A stretch of DNA of 19,187 nt from Cylindrobasidium torrendii FP15055 ss-10 (lineage: Eukaryota > Basidiomycota > Agaricomycetes > Agaricales > Physalacriaceae). Shown here piece after piece: positions 12,234-19,187 of the stretch. Below the pieces are notes generated by a model. It saw only the letters and a list, made by a program, of their open reading frames with translations, ran no database searches and was not told where the DNA came from. The DNA lies in contig KN880804.1 of the NCBI GenBank assembly GCA_000934385.1, positions 1-19,187 on the forward strand. Reading direction: 5' to 3'. A program made the position numbers and the translations under genes. The first letter of the stretch is position 1, and every line of letters begins with the position of its first letter.

Positions 12234-15200
12234 ATGAGTGCAACATCCGTGTCGTCTGCACCCGCCGCCCCGCCCCTCGATGGCACACTGCACCTGCACG
12301 AGTTTGTCGACTTCCACCGTCTGCACAACCCGAACAGGACGATCTACACCTGGAAAGGACACGATGGGCGCGCTGAAGGTTTGAGCTATCTTGAGTTCTC
12401 GCGTGCCGTGCACCGCGCTGCTCGAGCAGTGAGCTATCTTTCCCACGAGACGCCGATAGGCGTGGTGGCATCATCGGATACCATCACATACCATGCTGTT
12501 TTTCTGGGACTCATGAAGGCGGGATACGTGGTAAGAAAGCTTCAGGTCTGCCGTGTCTTTTCCAGAAATCATAACATTTCCTCTTCAAGCCATACTTGCT
12601 ATCTCCTCGAAACTCTGCGGTAGCCACTGCGAAGCTCCTACGAGACGTGAATTGTCGTACCGTGCTTGCTAGCGCGGTTACCCTTAAGGCACTCCTCGAT
12701 GCAACCGCTCTGGAACTCGAGAAGCACAAAACCACAATCTCAGTCCACGAATTTCCTTCCACACAGCAACTCTACCCCAATCTGGGTGCGGAATCCGAAC
12801 TTTCTGTCGACGCGCATTTCGACGATTATGTGTACGCTGGTCCTCGGCCTGCACTCACGGACGACGCATACTACCTGCATTCGTCGGGCAGTACCTCGCT
12901 CCCCAAAACGATTCCGCAGACCCATCTCGCGAATATCCAGTGGGCAACCTTTCGTGCGTCAATTTTTGTGGCCCAGTCATCGGCTTTGTCTCACCACCTT
13001 GCAGAGTCCGTAGGAGACATTCGTTTGCATAGGCCGGAGCTCCGCATCGGGGCTTCCATGCTCCCGTCGTTCCACACCCTGGGCCTGTACTTCCAGGTCT
13101 ACGTGCCGCTCGTGGCGGTACGAGTGGTCAACGTTGCACCGCCCGTATGTCCTGCACCAGGCGCGATGCCCTTCGTCGCATCTCCTGCAAACGCACTCGA
13201 TCATGCCAAAGCGACGCACTGCAACTCAATCGCCTCTCTGCCTGTTATTATTGAAATGTGGGGAGCCGACGCTTCCTCGCTCGAGATAATGCAGGGCATG
13301 GAAGTTGTCGTAAGATACATCCTGTGTACTCTCGAGGTTTGGACTTATCAGGCTTCAGTGGTGGTCTGGAGGCTCTATGCCAGCCCACGTCGGCGACAAA
13401 CTGGTTGAACATGGTGTTCATATCTCCAGCATATACGGCGGCACAGAGTTCGGCGCCCCCGTGCATTCCATCGCACGAAAGGAGGACATCGCGAACGGCG
13501 ACTGGGCACACAACCGCTTTGATTCGCGCGTGGCGGTCGAGTGGATATCTCACGGAGATGGGCTCTTCGAGCCGTGCTTCTTGGTGCGAAGTCCATCATG
13601 GCAGTGGGAGTAAAAGACTCACCTGAGGATCAAAGGTGAATGATGCGCATGCGCTGAGTGCACATAACATGCCTGACAAGAGAGGGTACTCAACGACCGA
13701 CCTTTTTGAGCGCCACCCGACGAAGGATCTTTGGAAGATGTATGTTTGGAGATCCCCATATATGCATAAAATCTCTACGACTGACGCGGGAATAGTGTTG
13801 GCCGTGCAGACGATGTCATCGTGCTCTCCTCTGGTGAAAAGCTGGTCCCAATCCCAGCGGAGGACCTCATCAATAAGAGCCCTCTGGTGGCGATGTCCAT
13901 GCTCTTCGGTAGGGAACAGTCCAGCGTGGGTGTTATCGTCGAACCTCGGAAGCCCATTGCGGCTGGCGACGAGGCGGCAGTGGCCGCGTTCAGAGAAAAC
14001 ATCACGTACGTCGTCCTTCCTTCTCGAGCACAAAGAAATTCTCGAACCTGAGCGGATATCTCTGTAGGTCCATCATCGATGAAGCCAACCAGTTGAATCC
14101 AAGCTGGGCACGAATTTTCCCCCACATGGTCGTGGTTACCGAGGAAAGCAAACCTCTCGTTCGAAGCGCCAAGGGGTCTCTCCAGCGCAAAGTGTCATTG
14201 GCTACCTTTGAGAAGGAGATCGCAGCCATGTTAGTCGTTCTCGCAGCGTGCACGTTGGGGCTGAGCCGCGCCACTCACATTCCATTGTCTAGCTATCAAG
14301 ATCCAGAGGACTCCGGGGTTATCGTCAGCGATGTGCAACCTCTCAGTCCGGATGTGACGGATGTCGATTTGAAATCTTGGCTCATCCAACAGGCTACCGA
14401 AGTATTAGGGCGCAATGTCCATCTTCACAACGATCTTTTCGAGCAGGGATTCGATAGGCTAGTTATTCCTTCTCATTTCACTGGGCCATGCTCACGCTCC
14501 CCCAACAGTTTGACACTGACTGCTCTGCGTGCACGCATCCTCGTAGGCACACGGGATGTCGAAAAACTGCAGATCGGCGTGATAACTCTGGAATGGATGT
14601 ACCAGCACCCATGTCTATTGACTCTCGCACAGGCTCTGCTCGGTGGCGACACACACAACATTAGCATCACAGAGATGCTGGAGAAGTACAGGCCGGTAGT
14701 CACTCCGTACTCTCCCCCTCCGAGGACGACGGCGCCGTCGACAGGACCCAGGACGGTCTTGCTGACGGGGTCTACTGGTGCATTGGGTTCGCGCTTGTTA
14801 CACGATTTGCTCGAGAGTCCTGATACCGAGCTTCTGTACTGCGTTAACCGTCCCGCCACATCGTCCGCATCTCCACTGGACCGCCATCGCGCTGCCTTCG
14901 ACAAGCAAGGTCTAGACAATGACTTGTTGCTATCGCCCAAATTGCGTCTCCTTACCGGTGACATAGCTAGCCCACAACTAGGTCTTGACGCAGCCACAAT
15001 ACACGAGGTTCGTCCCACACCCTGCAGTGTTTTTCTCGAGTTTTAACGAACACAAACTGCTATAGATCCAATCCTCACCGTCCCTCCGAATCATCCACAA
15101 CGCCTGGCGTGTCGACTTCAACCTCACGCTTTCCTCATTCGAGCCGCAAGTCAAGGGGACCGCCAATCTGCTGAACCTCGCCGCACGCTGCGCCGACTTC

Positions 15201-16104
15201 CGCGGCTTCGTCTTCGTGTCGTCGATGAACTCTGCACAGGCGTGGGACAAGCCTGATGTGAGTGTGCCAGAAGCACCTGTGGATGAGAGGATGGCGAGGG
15301 GTCCGGGGTATGGGGAGAGCAAGTATGTTGCTGAACGCGTACGTCCGCATTCATATCATCATGGAGGGGGGCGAGTGAACTACTGCTAATGCTTGGATAG
15401 CTTGTCGAGTACAGCGGGGTACCCTCTGTGTGCCTACGCGTAGGCCAGATTTCCGGTGGTCGACCCAGCGGGGCGTGGTCAACAACGGAATGGTTCCCCA
15501 TCCTCGTCAAAACGAGTTTATCCCTTGGCGCGTTTCCCATGTTCACTGGAGTGAGTGCACATCCCTCTCTCTTTAGATTAGTACTTTGAGAGAGAGAGAG
15601 AGTACTGATTGCTTTACCCAGACGGTGTCATGGATCCCACTGGACGAGCTATCGAAGCGCACAGCCGATGTGGCTCTATCCCATAGTGATACGATGCAAC
15701 CTGGACGAATCCTCAACGTACTGCATCCCCAGCCTGTACACTGGGATGACATTACCACCTGGATCAAGTCAGCCATAGGAAGAGGTGACCTGCAACTCTT
15801 ACCTACAAAAGAATGGTTGGGATTACTCGAGAAGCACAAAGACGATGCGGGGAAGCTGGATAGCTTGGTAAGTCTTTGCACGTCTTTATATTGGCAAGGC
15901 TCACCTCACCTGATGTCCTCCCAGCCCGCGCTCAAGCTTCTACCATTCTTCGAAGCCATAGGAACTCATGAGCGACCCGAAGGGGAGATTGGCGGGTTGC
16001 CTGGCTATGCGACTAGCGAGTTTGTTGAAGGGGCGAGACGCATAGACCTGGAAGACGCTAGGAAATGGATAGAATATTGGCGTCAGACGGGGTTCATTGG
16101 GTAA
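12234..16104 (+). CDS. NRPS-like adenylate-forming reductase (A-T-R)
   Basis: Thirteen exons (12234-12530, 12590-12953, 13005-13309, 13359-13583, 13636-13739, 13796-14005, 14068-14229, 14293-14457, 14509-15007, 15066-15338, 15401-15550, 15622-15867, 15925-16104) give 1059 aa, the usual size of fungal A-T-R enzymes. The adenylation domain (about 15-560) has core A3 LHSSGSTSLPK (195-205), YGGTEFGAP (348-356), TTDLF (417-421), GRADD (434-438) and a C-terminal SAKGSLQRK (Lys537). The carrier domain has FEQGFDSL with the phosphopantetheine serine at 611. The reductase domain has NADPH-binding TGSTGALG (697-704) and catalytic YGESK (Tyr859, Lys863). It should activate an unknown carboxylic acid with ATP and release it as aldehyde or alcohol. 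There is no condensation domain. An in-frame upstream ATG at 12129 would add 35 residues; I chose 12234 because the domain begins soon after it. Four of the twelve introns are stop-free multiples of three, and one of these is GC-AG. Confidence 0.92.
14458..14508 (+). other. GC-AG intron splitting the carrier-domain serine codon
   Basis: The exon ends GAT-AG, the intron reads GCTAGT...CCAACAG (51 nt), and the next exon starts with T. Splicing joins AG and T into AGT (Ser611) and gives GFDSLTLTALR, the expected carrier motif. No GT donor restores both frame and motif. The intron is a multiple of three and stop-free, so an unspliced message would still be translated but would insert 17 residues into the motif. 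Confidence 0.85.
15588..15602. repeat. GA dinucleotide microsatellite
   Basis: A run of about 7.5 GA units lies inside intron 11 of the A-T-R gene (15551-15621, the longest of its introns at 71 nt) and is flanked by AGTACT on both sides. Length variation here would not affect coding sequence. Confidence 0.8.
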
Positions 16105-16283
16105 ACAAAAATATGTAAATGTCAGCAGGGAGTTGTGCGTATATATCATAAATGTAGAAAGAAGTAGCTTTAACCTTTCAAGGATGGGATGTTGTAGGAA
16201 TCAGGATGTGTAGTCCGTAGTCCGTGCGTGTACGACATTTTCGAACACCAAAACGAGACAAGTCAATACCTACGTCTCAGATC

Positions 16284-17966
16284 TCAGCGCCCACGGCCAT
16301 TCAGCCCCTTGGCCAGAAGCCGTTTCTCCTTCCGATTCCGCCTCCATACTGCCTCTCTTCGGCGCTGCTCTGCTTCGTTGATGACACAGCCCGCGTCGAC
16401 AAGGATGTTCAGTATATCTTCTTTGACCCAAGCTGTATACGTGGTCCGTGAGATTCCGGATTCAAGGCTGGTGAAGAAGAAGGAGGAGGAGAAGAAGAAG
16501 AGGAAGAAGAAGAAGAAGGAGGAGAGGGAGGAGAAGGAGGAAGAGTTGGGTGTATGCAGGATGGTGGATGAATACGTACCTTCATCTGTAACTTTCGCCG
16601 CGCGCCGAAAGATTGCTTCACACTTCCGGTCGCACCACCAGGACACACTGTCCCAAGTCCCGCGTGTGGGATAGTACCCAGCCTTGATGAGGCGCGCTTG
16701 AATCCTATAGACGTCGCACAAAGTTAAGTCCTGCTCGGCATCCAACGAATAAGGAAAAAGGAAAACGCACTCCACTTTCCTCTCCTTCCTCAACGTCTCC
16801 TTCTCCTTCTCCCTCTTCTCCTTCTCCTCCGCCTTCAAAAAATCAAGGAAATCATACAGCTGTTTACACTCATCCCACAGCCCGCTGAAGTTCCTCGCCT
16901 CCGCCTTGTACCACAGCTCAAACTCCTCGTCCTTCATCCCCTTCGTCTCATCTACCATCTCAAGGTGGCTCTTCACATCGAAATAGTTATAGTCCTCAAC
17001 TTCACGGGTGTATTTGTACGTTTCAGCAACGGGCGCTTGGTTTATGGGGTAGAGGAGGTACGCGACGATGCCCGAGTAAGGTGTGACTTGGAGGAGACGG
17101 ACATGGCGTGCGGGGTCGTATGTAGGCGCAGCGTTGAGAACGGCCTTGAGGAGATCGGGTTTGGATAGAAACCTGGTGAATTGAATTTCGTCAACCAAAT
17201 GCAGCTATGTATGTATAGAGCACCTTGCGGGAAGAAGAGGGAGAATGGTCTACGCACTCTGTCGAGGATTTGAAGCAGGGCGCACACAGCCGTGCTCGAA
17301 GGAGGAGGTTCGGGAGTCCAGGCTTCTGCGCGCATTTCTACCACAACCACATCACCGGTATCAACATAACGTTCTCCAGGGTACGAGGAATAAGATCCAA
17401 GCCAAGTATGAATAATGATACGCACATCACAATGCTGCTCAAACAACAGATTCGCAAGCCTCGGTTCCTCTAGGTCTTCCCGCACCTCGCGGATCCCATC
17501 CAGGAAAACAAACTCGAACGCGGTTCGCCATGCGTAGCGCGCGGACGCGTTCATGAGATGCGAGCGGAGGTGCTTGGAGGTCCGCGACAGGTGGAGCAAG
17601 TCCAGAGGATGCAGGTATGAGCATATCTACTCGCAACGTCAGTCTTACTTAGGCGTGCTTTGCATGTAGTAAACGCACCTCATAAAGAATATCCGCTGGG
17701 GTATCCCCAAGCCAATCCACCCCCGTCGCCGCAGCAGCGCATTCCGGCGGAGGCAGCATCTTCATCTTCGTCCTGGGTTTCCTCCGCGCTTTCTTGACGT
17801 TGCGTGCTTCTAATTCAGGTTCTGCGACGACGCGTTTGCGTTTCTTGGCACTGGGTGCTGCTGCTGCTGTTGTTGTTGTTTTGCCATTCACAGCTCCTCC
17901 TCCACCCTTCGCTTCGGTTTGGTTCTTGAGAGCCGACTTCGTGGACTGTCGTGTCCTCGGGGGCAT
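16284..17966 (-). CDS. F-box protein with CxxC...CxxC motif
   Basis: Six exons on the minus strand (17966-17679, 17626-17426, 17337-17258, 17172-16771, 16704-16580, 16432-16284) give 414 aa. The N-terminal 80 residues are basic and low in complexity, with nuclear-localisation-like AKKRKR and KKARRKPR. An F-box follows at about 88-132 (DTPADILYEICSYLHPLDLL), spanning intron 1. It continues into the mushroom F-box family pattern EEPRLANLLFEQHC. Cys162, Cys165, Cys181 and Cys184 form a zinc-knuckle-like CxxC-x15-CxxC, seen only when the 88-nt intron 2 is removed. A charged helical region (about 290-323, many KEK/REK repeats) is probably a coiled coil. F-box proteins act as substrate receptors of SCF ubiquitin ligases; the target is unknown. 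Intron 4 (16770-16705, 66 nt) is a stop-free multiple of three. Intron 5 (147 nt) is the longest in the gene and holds a purine tract. Confidence 0.8.
16473..16545. repeat. 73-nt pure purine tract (GAA/GGA)
   Basis: Every base from 16473 to 16545 on the plus strand is A or G, mostly GAA and GGA triplets. It lies in intron 5 of the F-box gene, where the transcript carries the pyrimidine strand upstream of the acceptor. It may serve as an extended polypyrimidine tract, and it could form triplex DNA. Confidence 0.9.
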
Positions 17967-18555
17967 CGTGATATGACGGTCGTGGTCCAAGCCAAGTTTC
18001 AAACTTTCGGTTCCGGCGTAGGCGTGATCGCGAATACCATCACACGTGACTATAGCGTTCACTAGGCTCTAAACTTCTAAGACTTAACATAAGTACTCAA
18101 GCGCAAGCTTCCAAGTCTAACTTACTTGCACAGTCACGATACCAGTGGCCGGTACTAGCGGCAATGTACAGGCGCCCAATAAGCATGAGCTGCTGAACGA
18201 ATACATCCACACCAGCTTAGACTCAAATGTGGGGAGAACGTGCAGGCAGTGAGAGGGGGGCTCCATCAGCCATGTATGGCAGAGATCCCTCCGCGCTACA
18301 TACGTCATCCACCTGACATGTGGCATGTGATTCCACCCCCCGGAATCCGGATCCTCTCCCGTGTGATAATCATAAACGCGGTAGCCTAAAAACCCGTACC
18401 CCGCACTGCACTGCACTTTGAAAGAATCGGAACTGCGATCTTGCTCTTGAATCGGAACTTCCATCTTCACGTAGCAACGTCAACGCGCCCTTGCTTGCTA
18501 TACCGACTAAACGCGCCCACGGCAACGACACATTACCCCCCGCGACTATCCAGCT
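17967..18555. promoter_or_regulatory. Divergent promoter of the F-box and acyl-CoA dehydrogenase genes
   Basis: The two genes point away from each other across 589 bases. A minus-strand open frame of 117 codons (18117-18470) shows no recognisable family and I do not call it. No clear TATA box is visible on either side. Confidence 0.45.
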
Positions 18556-19187
18556 ATGTCGATGTTCCGACCCGCTGCTGCTCTGCGCCTCGCGCGCGTG
18601 CCATGCAAAGCTTCTTCTTCTCCCGCAACAACATTCGCGAACAGGACGTTCTCCTCTACGTCCCTCAAGGCATATTCGACGCCGGGCGGGGGCCTGCACA
18701 CGTTCACTGAGGAGGAGGAGATGATCCGGGAGACAGGTGCGTTCGACGCCTTTTCTTCGTTTATTCGTTTCAATCGCCCTGCCCCTCCCCCCCCTGCGTC
18801 GCGCCTGCTATCCAATACCGTGCCCTGCTCTCTATCTCATACCGTGCCCTGCTATCCATGTCCCCGCAAACCTCAACTCACCCGTGTTTTCTTTTACTAG
18901 TGCAGCGCTTCGCAAACGACGTTGTAAAACCCAAGGTGCGGGAGATGGACGAGAAGGAGATGATGGATCCCGCGGTGATCAAGGGGCTTTTTGAGCAGGG
19001 GGTGCGTAAGCCGCTTTCTTCCCAGTCCTTTTTCTTGCTTTGCTCTCTGCATCTGCTTTTGCGTGTGCATCTGCTTTTGCGTGTGTGCATCTGCTTCTTC
19101 TTCATCTGCTTGTTTTTTTTTTGCTCTTGGGGTCTTCTCATTCTCAGCGTATCTGCCTCCCTACCCTACCCACAATGATGTACATAT
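18556..19187 (+). CDS. Mitochondrial acyl-CoA dehydrogenase, 5' end (partial)
   Basis: Exon 1 (18556-18736) and exon 2 (18901-19001) are in the window; a further intron begins at 19002 and I see no convincing next exon before the edge. The first 36 or so residues are rich in Arg, Ala and Ser, with RTFSSTS, typical of a mitochondrial presequence. Then LHTFTEEEEMIRETVQRFAN and VVKPKVREMDEKEMMDPAVI match the N-terminal helical domain of acyl-CoA dehydrogenases, most like the short/branched-chain type of isoleucine/valine and fatty acid breakdown. Those enzymes use FAD and pass electrons to ETF. The active-site region lies outside the window, so the exact substrate class is uncertain. A second in-frame ATG two codons later is also possible. 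Confidence 0.85.
18815..18853. repeat. Short tandem repeat in acyl-CoA dehydrogenase intron 1
   Basis: ATACCGTGCCCTGCT occurs at 18815-18829 and again at 18839-18853, a 24-base period. CCTGCTATCCA also recurs at both edges. This looks like a two-copy minisatellite that lengthened the intron to 164 nt, about three times the window norm. Confidence 0.75.
19049..19106. repeat. Tandem repeat in acyl-CoA dehydrogenase intron 2
   Basis: GCATCTGCTTTTGCGTGT is repeated exactly at 19049-19066 and 19067-19084. A third, diverged GCATCTGCTTC copy starts at 19087 after an extra GT. It lies in the intron that begins at 19002. Confidence 0.8.

Noticed and set aside
14540..14570. Possible 30-nt intron (GTAGGC...CTGCAG) in the A-T-R carrier domain
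   Set aside because: It is too short for a spliceosomal intron, and the carrier-to-reductase linker has normal length without it.
17042..17599. 185-codon open frame on the minus strand
   Set aside because: It runs through introns 2 and 3 of the F-box gene. Those introns (88 and 85 nt) are not multiples of three, and splicing gives the conserved CxxC motif.
18117..18470. 117-codon open frame on the minus strand in the divergent promoter
   Set aside because: There is no recognisable domain, no splice logic, and it sits between two well-supported genes that need promoters there.

Overview
This is a eukaryotic nuclear window, almost certainly from a basidiomycete fungus and most likely an Agaricomycete. 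Coding exons are split by many short GT-AG introns of about 50-60 nt. Many of these carry CTGAC, CTGAT or CTAAT branch-like motifs. The gene families present (a seven-helix DUF6534 protein, an F-box protein of mushroom type, an A-T-R adenylate-forming reductase and two GMC oxidoreductases) fit that group. I assembled spliced models by hand; each complete model closes in frame. There are no prokaryotic features, rRNA, CRISPR array or recognisable transposon.

Layout, left to right. Positions 2-61 may be the last codons of an upstream gene. At 749-3029 (+) lies a secreted GMC oxidoreductase of 690 aa with a C-terminal tail that looks GPI-anchored. At 3618-4591 (-) lies a BIG1/Ac45-type ER membrane protein (267 aa). 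At 5084-5540 (-) lies a small secreted protein (121 aa) with two copies of one cysteine motif and a Kex2-like KR site. At 5973-7995 (-) lies a cytosolic, alcohol-oxidase-like GMC enzyme (603 aa). After 1.3 kb without a gene comes a DUF6534 seven-helix membrane protein at 9297-10760 (-), 348 aa. It faces, across a 1.5 kb intergenic stretch, an NRPS-like adenylation-thiolation-reductase enzyme at 12234-16104 (+), 1059 aa. An F-box protein (414 aa) at 16284-17966 (-) is divergent from the 5' end of a mitochondrial acyl-CoA dehydrogenase gene at 18556 (+), which leaves the window.

How the genes might work together. The A-T-R enzyme should activate a carboxylic acid with ATP, load it on a phosphopantetheine arm and release it reductively as an aldehyde or alcohol. 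Two alcohol-oxidising flavoenzymes lie in the same 16 kb, so a small metabolite locus is possible, but nothing in the sequence proves co-regulation. BIG1, the F-box protein and the acyl-CoA dehydrogenase look like ordinary cellular genes.

The most unusual signals concern gene structure. They are a GC-AG intron that splits the codon of the carrier-domain serine, a 13-nt microexon in the DUF6534 gene, and six introns of 51-66 nt that are multiples of three and free of stop codons, so that they look like coding sequence. There is also a 74-nt nested inverted-repeat element with a Pol III-like T-run in the gap at 8.9 kb.
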